NCBI RefSeq assembly: GCF_001570545.1
Contig: NZ_BBXD01000011.1
Coordinates: forward strand, 620,001 to 684,000
Direction: 5' to 3'
From: Herbidospora mongoliensis
GTDB taxonomy: Bacteria; Actinomycetota; Actinomycetes; Streptosporangiales; Streptosporangiaceae
DNA length: 64,000 bases
Shown: one piece after another, positions 26,101-33,059 of the stretch
Position numbering within the stretch: position 1 is the stretch's first letter
How the letters are laid out: every line of letters starts with the position of its first letter
Made by a program: the position numbers and the translations under genes
Notes under the pieces: model-generated
The model's database searches: none
What the model was told of the DNA's origin: nothing
Seen by the model: only the letters and a program-made list of their open reading frames with translations

Positions 26101-28419
26101 GCCGACCATCCCATCACCCTGATGCAGCTGTTCACCCACCCGACCGTGCGCGACCTGGCCCGGTCGGCTCCCGGTTCCGGCGGGCTGCTGCACCGGCTCA
26201 CTCCGTCGCGGACGGTGACGGCCTCCCTGGTCTGCGCGCCCTACGGCGGCGGCAGCGCGGTCATCTTCAAGCCGCTGGCCGACGCGATGCCCGCCGACTG
26301 GGCGTTGCACTCACTCGCCGTCCCCGGCAACGAGCTCGGCGAAGAACCCCGCCCGTTCGAGGAGGTCGCCGAGCAGGCCGCCGCCGAGATCCTCGCCACC
26401 GTCGAGGGCCGGATCGTCCTGTACGGCCACTGCGGCGCGGGCACCACCCTCGTCGCCTCCATAGCCCGCAGGCTCGAAGCGTCGGGGCGCCCGGCCGAGG
26501 CCGTCTACCTGGGCGGGGTGTTCCCCTTCACCCGGCCGAAGGGGTTGTTCGCCCGGCTCGGCGAGTGGCTGGAGGACCACGGCGGCGACCAGTCCCGCAT
26601 CAACGGCCTGGTCGCCTCGGGCCTGGACGTCGCCGAGTTCGACCAGGCCGAACTGGAGCTCATCGTCAAAAACAGGCGGCTCGGCACCCGGGAGGCGGAG
26701 CGCTACTTCGCCCGCCTCTTCGAAGAGGGCGCGCCCCCGCTGTCGGCCCCGGTGATCGCGGTGGCCGGGGAACGCGACCCGGTCATGGAGTTCTACCAGG
26801 AGCGCTATCGGGAGTGGCACTGCCTGTCCCAGGTGACCGCGTGTGTGGTCCTGGACGAGGCGGCGCACTACTTCCTGAAATATCGGGCCGAAGAACTCGC
26901 CGCCATCGTGACCACCGTCCACACCGACCTGACCGAGACCCCGGACCTGGACGAATCCCCGACGTGGTGGGTCGAGGGCGTCTCCCGCGTCACCCCGGAG
27001 AAAGCCGAAGACACCCCGCCGGACCAACCGGCGGGACTGCCCGGCTCCAGCGGGCCCGCGCCCAGCATGCGGCGGTTCCTGGTGCTCGCCGCCGGTCAGC
27101 TCGTCTCGATGACCGGTTCGGCGCTCACCGAGTTCGCCATTCCGCTCTGGATCTATCTGGAGACCGGTTCACTCGCCAACTTCGCGCTGTTCTCGGTTCT
27201 CGGGCTCCTGCCGGGACTGCTCACCGCGCCCCTCGCGGGAACCGTCGTCGACCGGTTCAGCCGGCGGGCGGTGCTGATGTGCGCGGACATCGCCGCCGGG
27301 AGCTCGCAGCTCGCGCTGGGAATCCTCGTCTGGACTGGAACCATAGAAATCTGGCATATCTACCCGCTGCTCGTGACACTCTCGGTCGCGCTCACCTTCC
27401 AGCGGGTCGCCTACGCCTCCGCCATTCCGCAGCTGGTCCCGAAGCGGTTCCTCGGACACGCCAACGGGGTCGTCGGGATGGCCACTGGGGTCGCTCAGCT
27501 CGTGGTGCCGCTGGTCGCGGCGGGGCTGCTGGCCGTGGTCGGGCTCGGCGGGATCCTGCTGATCGACGTCGTCAGCTACACCGTCGCGATCCTGGTGCTG
27601 GCCGCCGTGCGGTTCCCGAAGACCATGGCGTGGCAGCGGCGCGAGACCGTGCTCAAGGAGATGGCCGAAGGGTTCCGCTACACGTGGGGCCACCTGGGCA
27701 TCCGGCGGATGCTGCTGTTCTTCGCGGTGGTCAACCTGTTCATGTCGCCGCTGTTCCTGCTGGTCTCGCCGCTGGTGCTCAGCTTCGGCGAGATGGGCGA
27801 CGTCGGGCGGGTGACCTTCTTCGGCGGGCTCGGGGTGTTCCTCGGCGGCCTCGCCATGACGTTCTGGGGCGGGCCGCGGCGGCTCAGGCTGCGGGGCCAG
27901 TTGCTGGCGACGCTGGCGCTGGCCTGTTTCGCGCTGGTCATCGGGGTGCGCGAGAACCTGGTCGTGATCGCCGTCGGCGTGTTCGGGATGTTCGCCTCGT
28001 TGACCCTACTGAACGGGATATACAACACGATCATCCAGGTCAAGGTTCCCCAGCGGTTCCACGGCCGGGTCTTCGCACTGAACCAGCTTGTGGCCTTTTC
28101 GACACTGCCGATCGGATATGGGCTTATCGCCCCATATGGAACTGCGGTTTTCGAACCGTTGATGGCGGATGACGGTGCTTTGGCCAGCACAATTGGGGTG
28201 ATCATCGGAACCGGGGACGGGCGTGGGATCGCTCTCATGTACGTCCTGTTCGCGCTGGTCATGGCAGCCACGGTCATCATCGGGACGCGAATGCGGCGGA
28301 TATGGAATTTCGATCTGGAGGTTCCGGACGCCATCCCCGACGATGTGCTGGGGTTCGCGGCGCTTCACGCGCGCCGTGAACCCGCCTCAAGGAAAACGCG
28401 CAGCACGGAGGAAAAGTGA
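23164..28419 (+). CDS. NRPS: C-A(Asp)-PCP-TE fused to an MFS transporter
   Basis: 1751 residues. Condensation domain: HHAVTDG at 161-167. Adenylation domain: A3 motif TSGTTGRPKG at 600-609. Aligned by hand to GrsA, the specificity residues are D645, F646, T649, K680, I699, G701, H722, V730, G731, K913 (DFTKIGHVGK), closest to the known aspartate code DLTKVGHIGK. Carrier domain: LGGHS with Ser967. Thioesterase: GHCGAG at 1088-1093, so the nucleophile is Cys1090 rather than Ser; Asp in GERDPV and His in AAHYFL complete a triad. From about Met1302 to the end there are around 12 membrane segments of an MFS exporter. No ribosome binding site precedes Met1302, so this is a true fusion. Start: TTG after CGGAG. 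Confidence 0.9.
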   Translation: MTSLSPAKQALLARRLRRRTVAETIAPRSPEVAPPLSHAQERLWFLEHYRAGTTAYMIPFTVRLSGALDESAFAAAVTEVSRRHESLRMRFLASDDGIPEVVVDEEPSTEFRSVEAASEQAAQELITAALSRPFDLSAGGLLRVLLVRLAPDDHVLLMAAHHAVTDGWSGEILLRELLTLHAGDALDPLPIQYGDYALWERTRDHRGDLAYWRARLAGVPPLELPLDLPRPAEQTTTGRGHRFQLDPDLLTRFTDRGVTPYMVMLAALQITLGKWSGQRDFAVGSPVSGRPLPELEALAGMFVNTLPLRADLSGDPSFEDLLLRVRDSCLDAYAHQEVPFDKLVGELKVERDVSRSAVFQVLLAVQNYEPPGDHGLKVSAFHPEVTVSRFDLAFYLWQGDGLVIYNPDLFRPETVTRLTESLTAVLRTAPATPLSQVAWVPDAAQVLALGVAAPAEPLPARLLHELLPVSDAPAVVFGGDVVTYRELDLQANRMAHRLHSSGVRPGDRVAVCLEQSTGLAVALLGVLKAGAAYVPLDPEQPDDRLAYLIADSGVRVSITGRGLPGDTVEIAATAGSHDALPPHPPVTGVTPDDLAYVIYTSGTTGRPKGVAVQHREVLTYLSGVRERFGIQDGKVFALPQSLAFDFGVTIFYLSLMTGGTLHLIPPKSTDPWPVRPDYLKMTPSHLAALDVELPKELLILGGEASTIGWASELAEHCRVINHYGPTEATVGVTTFEVPAGLTGQATLPIGRPLPGARVYVLDEHMRPVPAGVTGEIFLGGDRLARGYLGKPALTAEKFVPDPFGPPGSRVYRTGDLGRWTGDGVLQFLGRRDLQVKIRGYRVELSEVETVLAEHPGVLQAVVELRDQRLVAYLVGDDIPAADVRTWAKTRLPDYMVPARWVWLDALPLKSHGKVDRAALPSADEPPATGLVEPETEAETTIAAIWASVLGLERVGVTDDFFDLGGHSLLAMQVVARMRKADHPITLMQLFTHPTVRDLARSAPGSGGLLHRLTPSRTVTASLVCAPYGGGSAVIFKPLADAMPADWALHSLAVPGNELGEEPRPFEEVAEQAAAEILATVEGRIVLYGHCGAGTTLVASIARRLEASGRPAEAVYLGGVFPFTRPKGLFARLGEWLEDHGGDQSRINGLVASGLDVAEFDQAELELIVKNRRLGTREAERYFARLFEEGAPPLSAPVIAVAGERDPVMEFYQERYREWHCLSQVTACVVLDEAAHYFLKYRAEELAAIVTTVHTDLTETPDLDESPTWWVEGVSRVTPEKAEDTPPDQPAGLPGSSGPAPSMRRFLVLAAGQLVSMTGSALTEFAIPLWIYLETGSLANFALFSVLGLLPGLLTAPLAGTVVDRFSRRAVLMCADIAAGSSQLALGILVWTGTIEIWHIYPLLVTLSVALTFQRVAYASAIPQLVPKRFLGHANGVVGMATGVAQLVVPLVAAGLLAVVGLGGILLIDVVSYTVAILVLAAVRFPKTMAWQRRETVLKEMAEGFRYTWGHLGIRRMLLFFAVVNLFMSPLFLLVSPLVLSFGEMGDVGRVTFFGGLGVFLGGLAMTFWGGPRRLRLRGQLLATLALACFALVIGVRENLVVIAVGVFGMFASLTLLNGIYNTIIQVKVPQRFHGRVFALNQLVAFSTLPIGYGLIAPYGTAVFEPLMADDGALASTIGVIIGTGDGRGIALMYVLFALVMAATVIIGTRMRRIWNFDLEVPDAIPDDVLGFAALHARREPASRKTRSTEEK

Positions 28420-28736
28420 ACGAAGAGCGGGTCATGCGGCTCTGGAGCGACATTCTCGGGGTCCCGGTCACGTCCCCGGACGACGACTTCTTCGATCTCG
28501 GCGGTCAGTCGCTCGCGATGGTGCAGTTCTTAGCCCGGGTGGAGAGCGACTTCGGCGTCGTGCTGCCGATCGAGGTGCTGTTCGCGGACGACCTGACCGC
28601 GTCCGGGGCGGCACAGGCGATCCAGGAGATCCTCGACGAGGAGGGCGAGGACGTCGACGCGCTGCTCGCCGAGGTCGACGCCCTGCCGGCCGGGGAGATC
28701 AAGGCGCTCACGGGAGACCGCACGTGGCACGAGTGA
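28416..28736 (+). CDS. free-standing peptidyl carrier protein
   Basis: 106 residues. DDDFFDLGGQSLAMVQFL carries the phosphopantetheine attachment Ser32 in the LGGxS motif. The GTG start overlaps the stop of the preceding synthetase (GTGA), so it is in the same operon. A discrete carrier next to modular synthetases usually holds a building block activated in trans or serves as the acceptor for a tailoring enzyme. The C-terminal acidic tail (about residues 70-95) is longer than in minimal carriers. Confidence 0.88.
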   Translation: MNEERVMRLWSDILGVPVTSPDDDFFDLGGQSLAMVQFLARVESDFGVVLPIEVLFADDLTASGAAQAIQEILDEEGEDVDALLAEVDALPAGEIKALTGDRTWHE

Positions 28737-29962
28737 TCATGTCCACGCACGGCAGCCACGGTGACGTGCTGCCGTTCGTGGCCCTCGGGCGAGCCTTACG
28801 CGACCGCGGTCACAAGGTCGAACTGCTCACCCACGCGCCGTTCCGGGGTCTGGCCGAACGCGAGGGCCTGGAGTTCACGGCGATCGACACGGCCGAGGCG
28901 TACGAGGCGAACCTTTCGGACACTCCCCCGCTGCTGGGGGCGGGCCTCCGGCGGTGGCGGGCGTACTACGAGGCCAACGGGCTGTTCGAGCAGATCGCGT
29001 TCGAGACGCGGCTCGCGTTGGAACGATACGTTCCCGGCGAGACCATCCTGGTGGGACGGCACACCACCGCCATCTCGACCCTGTTCGCGGCCGAGGCGCT
29101 CGACGCCCCGGCGGCGTGGGTGGCGGTGACGCCGATCCAGTACATGTCGGAGCGCGGCATCGCGCACACCTACGCCAAGACGATGGCCGACCACCTCGAC
29201 GATCTCCGCAAGGGGATCGGGCTGCCGCCCGTGAAGGACTGGGCCGCCTGGTTCGCGTCGGCGCACCTCGACGTGGCGCTCTGGCCCTCCTGGTTCGACC
29301 AGGCGGGGACTCCCGCGCCCAAGCGGGTCAGGCTCACCGGCGCGCCGCTCGGGGACTCCTCCAGCGACCACGAACTGCCGGCCGAAGCCGAGGAACTGCT
29401 CGACCAGGACGCCGTCCTGGTCACCGGCGGCACCGGGCGGATGTTGCACGACCGGTTCTACGAGGTCGCGATCGAGGCCTGCCGGGCGGTCGGGCGGCCC
29501 GCGCTGCTGGCCGTGCGGCACCGCGATCTCGTGCCGGAGACGCTGCCCGACGGGATGCGCTGGTTTCCGGGGCTGCCGTTCGCGCAGGTCGTACCGCGAG
29601 TGGGGGCGATCCTGCACCACGGCGGGATCGGCACCCTGATCCGGGCGGCCACCTCGGGCACACCCCAGGTCGTCCTGGCCCACGGGTTCGACCGGGCCGA
29701 GAACGGCGCACGCGTCGCGGCGGCCGGGCTGGGGTCGTGGCTGCCCGAGCAGCGGTGGTCCGCGGAAGAGGCGGCGGCGCTGCTGAAAGCGGCGCTGACC
29801 GGGCCGCGCGTCCAGGTGCCCGCCGACGGCGGGCTCGGCGCGGCGGCCGAAGCCATCGAGGGGCTGGCCGGAAGCTCCACGCCCTACTCGGCCAGACATC
29901 TGCTCACCCGGGAGGAGCGCCTGGCGCTCGCCCGACGACTGCGTTCAGGAGAGACCGCATGA
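28724..29962 (+). CDS. glycosyltransferase, GT1/UGT type
   Basis: 412 residues of the GT-B fold family 1. The N-terminal acceptor domain begins VIMSTHGSHGDVLPFVALGRAL, and the C-terminal donor-site signature is LHHGGIGT (297-304) followed by PQVVLAHGFDRAENG. Such enzymes add a sugar from a nucleotide-sugar to a small-molecule acceptor, as in vancomycin-group pathways. The GTG at 28724 follows GGGAG with 7 bases of spacing and overlaps the carrier gene by 13 bases. Its place between the carrier and the second synthetase implies that the peptide product is glycosylated. The sugar is unknown; no deoxysugar genes are nearby. Confidence 0.88.
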   Translation: MARVIMSTHGSHGDVLPFVALGRALRDRGHKVELLTHAPFRGLAEREGLEFTAIDTAEAYEANLSDTPPLLGAGLRRWRAYYEANGLFEQIAFETRLALERYVPGETILVGRHTTAISTLFAAEALDAPAAWVAVTPIQYMSERGIAHTYAKTMADHLDDLRKGIGLPPVKDWAAWFASAHLDVALWPSWFDQAGTPAPKRVRLTGAPLGDSSSDHELPAEAEELLDQDAVLVTGGTGRMLHDRFYEVAIEACRAVGRPALLAVRHRDLVPETLPDGMRWFPGLPFAQVVPRVGAILHHGGIGTLIRAATSGTPQVVLAHGFDRAENGARVAAAGLGSWLPEQRWSAEEAAALLKAALTGPRVQVPADGGLGAAAEAIEGLAGSSTPYSARHLLTREERLALARRLRSGETA

Positions 29963-32900
29963 CGCCGGCCCAGTTACGCGCCTGGTTCCTCCAGCAGTTC
30001 GACCCGGAGGACGCGGCCTTCAACCTGCACCGGGTGCGGATGCTGACCGGGCCGCTCGATCCGGTCGCCCTCGAAGGGGCGCTGACCGCGCTGGCCCGGC
30101 GGCACGAGACCCTGCGGACCCGCTTCCCCGCCGTCGACGGACGGCCGGTGCTCGTCGTCGAACCGGCCGCGCCGGTCGAGGTGGAGTGGCTGCGGGCCTC
30201 GTCCGTGGAGGAGGCGGAGAAGCTCGTCGCCGAGCGGACCAACCGGCCGTTCGACCTCGTCTCCGACCTGCCGTTCCGGGTGTCGGTGGTCGGGCTCGCC
30301 CCCGAGCGGCACGTGCTGGTGCTGGTGACGCACCACATCATCGCCGACGGCTGGTCGCTGGACGTGATCATGGAAGACCTGGCGACCTTCTACGGCGGCG
30401 GCGAACCCGACCCGCTGCAGGTCACCGCCCGGGAGCACGCCGAACAGGCGCCGGAGATCGACCCGAAGGAGCTGGCGTACTGGCGGGAGCGCCTGGCCGA
30501 CCCGCCGACCCTGGAGCTGCCCGCCGACCGGCCCCGCCCGGCCGAGCGCCTCGGGCACGGCGACGAGATCGCGTTCCGGCTCCCGGCGCCGCTGGTCTCC
30601 CGGCTCTCCGAGGTGGCCCGCACCTCGCGCTGCACGTTGTTCGCGCTGCTGCTGGCGGCCTACCAGGTGCTGCTGTCGCGGCACTCCGGCCAGGACGACG
30701 TGACCGTCGGCGTCCCCGACGGCGGGCGGGACACCGAGGAGGCGCACGCGCTGGTGGCGGGCCTGTCGGGGATGCTGGTGCTGCGCGGCGACCTGTCCGG
30801 CGATCCGCCGTTCCAGAAGTTCCTGCGCGGCACGATGGCCGCCCTGCTGGGGGCGCTGTCGCGGCGGCGGGTCCCGTTCGAGCGGCTCGTCGAGGAGCTC
30901 GACATCGGCCGCGACCTCAGCGTCACGCCGTTCTACCAGACCACGCTCACCCTGCACCCGGGCGAGCTGGAGCGCGAACAGCACTTCTCCGGGCTGACGG
31001 CGACCCCCTTCCCGCACGGGTGGAAGTGGGTGGGCTGCGACATCGCGGTCGACGTCTTCTGGGCCGGCGACGACAGCGGGGACCTGGTGACCGTGGTCCG
31101 CTACGACACCGACCTGTTCGACGAGCCGACCGTGCAGGCTCTGTTCGAACGCTTCCTGGTGCTGCTGCACGGCATCGCCGACGACCCGGCGCTGCCGCTC
31201 TCGCGGCTCCCCCTCATGACCCCCGACGAGCGGGAGAAGCTCGTCACCACCTGGAACGCGACCGCGCGGCCGATCCCGGCGCCGCTGCCCCGGCTGTTCG
31301 CCGACCAGGTGGCCCGCACCCCCGACGCGATCGCCTTCTCCGACGGCGAGGACGTGCTGACCTACGGCGAACTCGACCTGGCCGCGAGCCGGATCGCCGG
31401 GCGGCTCGGCGACCGGCGGGGCTCGGTCGTCGCGGTGTGCGTCGACCGGTCGGTGCGGGTGCTGCCCGCGCTGCTGGGCGTGATGCGGTCGGGGGCGGCG
31501 TACCTGCCGATCGACCCGGACAACCCGCCGGCCCGTATCCAGTACATGCTGGAGGACTCCGGCGCGGTGGCGGTGCTGGCCGACGAGGGTCCGGCCGAGC
31601 GGCTGCCCGACGGCGTCGAGGTCGTGCTGGTCTCCGAGGCGCTGCGGGCCGAGCCGGTCGGCGGGTTCCCGCCGGGGCCGGACGACCACGCGTACACGCT
31701 CTACACCTCCGGCTCCACCGGGCGGCCCAAGGGCGTCGTCATCCGGCATTCGGCGCTGGCGAACTTCCTGGCCGGGATGGCCGACCTGCTCGGGAACGAG
31801 CCGGGACAGGTCTGGCTGGTGCTGTCGTCGGTCTCGTTCGACATCTCGGCGCTGGAGCTCTACCTGCCGCTCATCGGCGGTGGCACGGCCGTCATCGCCG
31901 GGCGGGACGTCGCGGTCGACGGCGCGGCCCAGATCAAGCTGATCCAGGACGCCGGGATCACCCACATCCAGTCGACGCCGTCCGGCTGGCGGGTGCTCAT
32001 CGAGGCCGGGTTCGCCGACGCCGCGATCACCGGGCTGGTCGGCGGCGAGGCGCTGCCCGAGGAGCTGTCGCGCGAGCTGCGGCCGAGGCTCGGCCGCCTG
32101 GTCAACGTGTACGGCCCCACGGAGACCACCATCTGGTCGACGACCTGGGAGGTCCCGGAAACCGGCCAGGAGCCCCGGATCGGGCGGCCGATCGCCAACA
32201 CCACGTGCCACATCGCCGACCGGGCCGGTGGGGTCGCGCCGACGTTCGTGGCCGGGGAGCTGCTGATCGGCGGGGCCGGGGTGGCCGACGGCTACCACGG
32301 CCGGCCCGAGCTGACCGCCGAGCGGTTCGTCGAGTTCGAGGGTGAGCGCGTCTACCGGACCGGTGACCGGGCCCGGTGGGGGTTCGACGGGAACCTGGAG
32401 TTCCTCGGGCGGATGGACAACCAGGTCAAGGTCCGTGGCTTCCGGGTCGAACCGGGCGAGGTCGAGGCGGCGATCCTCACGTGTCCCGGCGTCGACCACG
32501 CGGCGGTGACCGCGCGGGGCGACATCCTCGTCGGCTACATCGTCGGCTCGGCCGACCTCGGTGACCTGCGGAATCATCTGGAGACGACGCTTCCGGCGTA
32601 CATGATGCCGGCGCTCTGGAGCCGCCTGGCCGCGATGCCGATGACCATCAGCGGCAAGGTCGACCGCAAGGCGCTGCCCGACCCGGTGGCCGAGCGGGGC
32701 GCGGAGTTCGTCGAGCCCCGGACCGACGCCGAACGCCTGGTGGCCGACATCTGGCAGGAGGTCCTCGGCCTCGACCGGGTCGGCGCGCTGGACGACTTCT
32801 TCGCCGTCGGCGGTCACTCGCTGATCGCGGTGCGGGTGGCGGCGCGCATCCGGGCGATCATCGACCTCGATGTGCCGATCCGTTACCTGTTCCTGCGCCG

Positions 32901-32994
32901 GACGGTCGAAGAGCTGGCCAGGACCATCGAGGACCTGCTGACGGAGGAGCTCGACGCGCTCAGCGACGAGGAGGCCGAGCGTTTGGTGGATTGA
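29959..32994 (+). CDS. NRPS: C-A(Gly)-PCP
   Basis: 1011 residues. Condensation domain: HHIIADG at 125-131. Adenylation domain: A3 motif TSGSTGRPKG at 583-592. By hand alignment to GrsA the specificity residues are D628, I629, L632, Q671, L693, G695, V717, I725, W726, K900 (DILQLGVIWK), one substitution from the known glycine code DILQLGLIWK. Carrier domain: VGGHS with Ser954. There is no thioesterase or epimerase. The ATG overlaps the glycosyltransferase stop (ATGA). Lacking a TE, this module should act upstream of the Asp module despite being encoded after it. The TGA is part of the -35 (TTGACA) of the next gene's promoter. Confidence 0.9.
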   Translation: MTPAQLRAWFLQQFDPEDAAFNLHRVRMLTGPLDPVALEGALTALARRHETLRTRFPAVDGRPVLVVEPAAPVEVEWLRASSVEEAEKLVAERTNRPFDLVSDLPFRVSVVGLAPERHVLVLVTHHIIADGWSLDVIMEDLATFYGGGEPDPLQVTAREHAEQAPEIDPKELAYWRERLADPPTLELPADRPRPAERLGHGDEIAFRLPAPLVSRLSEVARTSRCTLFALLLAAYQVLLSRHSGQDDVTVGVPDGGRDTEEAHALVAGLSGMLVLRGDLSGDPPFQKFLRGTMAALLGALSRRRVPFERLVEELDIGRDLSVTPFYQTTLTLHPGELEREQHFSGLTATPFPHGWKWVGCDIAVDVFWAGDDSGDLVTVVRYDTDLFDEPTVQALFERFLVLLHGIADDPALPLSRLPLMTPDEREKLVTTWNATARPIPAPLPRLFADQVARTPDAIAFSDGEDVLTYGELDLAASRIAGRLGDRRGSVVAVCVDRSVRVLPALLGVMRSGAAYLPIDPDNPPARIQYMLEDSGAVAVLADEGPAERLPDGVEVVLVSEALRAEPVGGFPPGPDDHAYTLYTSGSTGRPKGVVIRHSALANFLAGMADLLGNEPGQVWLVLSSVSFDISALELYLPLIGGGTAVIAGRDVAVDGAAQIKLIQDAGITHIQSTPSGWRVLIEAGFADAAITGLVGGEALPEELSRELRPRLGRLVNVYGPTETTIWSTTWEVPETGQEPRIGRPIANTTCHIADRAGGVAPTFVAGELLIGGAGVADGYHGRPELTAERFVEFEGERVYRTGDRARWGFDGNLEFLGRMDNQVKVRGFRVEPGEVEAAILTCPGVDHAAVTARGDILVGYIVGSADLGDLRNHLETTLPAYMMPALWSRLAAMPMTISGKVDRKALPDPVAERGAEFVEPRTDAERLVADIWQEVLGLDRVGALDDFFAVGGHSLIAVRVAARIRAIIDLDVPIRYLFLRRTVEELARTIEDLLTEELDALSDEEAERLVD

Positions 32995-33020
32995 CAGGGC
33001 GGGTCCCGGATCCCTTCAAT
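32991..33020 (+). promoter_or_regulatory. promoter of the GH3 gene
   Basis: TTGACA (32991-32996, containing the TGA stop of the NRPS), an 18-base spacer and TTCAAT (33015-33020). The glucosidase can therefore be transcribed independently of the NRPS operon. Confidence 0.6.
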
Positions 33021-33035
33021 GGAGAGCGCTCTCCA
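33020..33035. promoter_or_regulatory. LacI-family operator, GH3 promoter
   Basis: TGGAGAGCGCTCTCCA, identical to the operators of the glycanase and DUF1996 genes. It starts on the last base of the -10 and would cover the transcription start. Confidence 0.85.
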
Positions 33036-33059
33036 ACCCACCTAGTCGTGGAGGGATCT

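Noticed and set aside
24130-26310. Minus-strand frame of 726 codons opposite the first NRPS
   Set aside because: Composition is that of reverse-complemented NRPS codons; no recognisable domain.
27067-28419. MFS transporter as a separate gene starting at the internal ATG 27067
   Set aside because: No Shine-Dalgarno sequence precedes this ATG and the frame is continuous with the thioesterase, so a fusion is the simpler reading.
29974-32817. Minus-strand frame of 947 codons opposite the second NRPS
   Set aside because: Same reason: a shadow of a well-supported gene, with no start signals.
32991-33059. TTG 32991 as start of the GH3 gene
   Set aside because: It would place promoter and operator inside the coding sequence; GTG 33060 has GGAGGG at ideal spacing.
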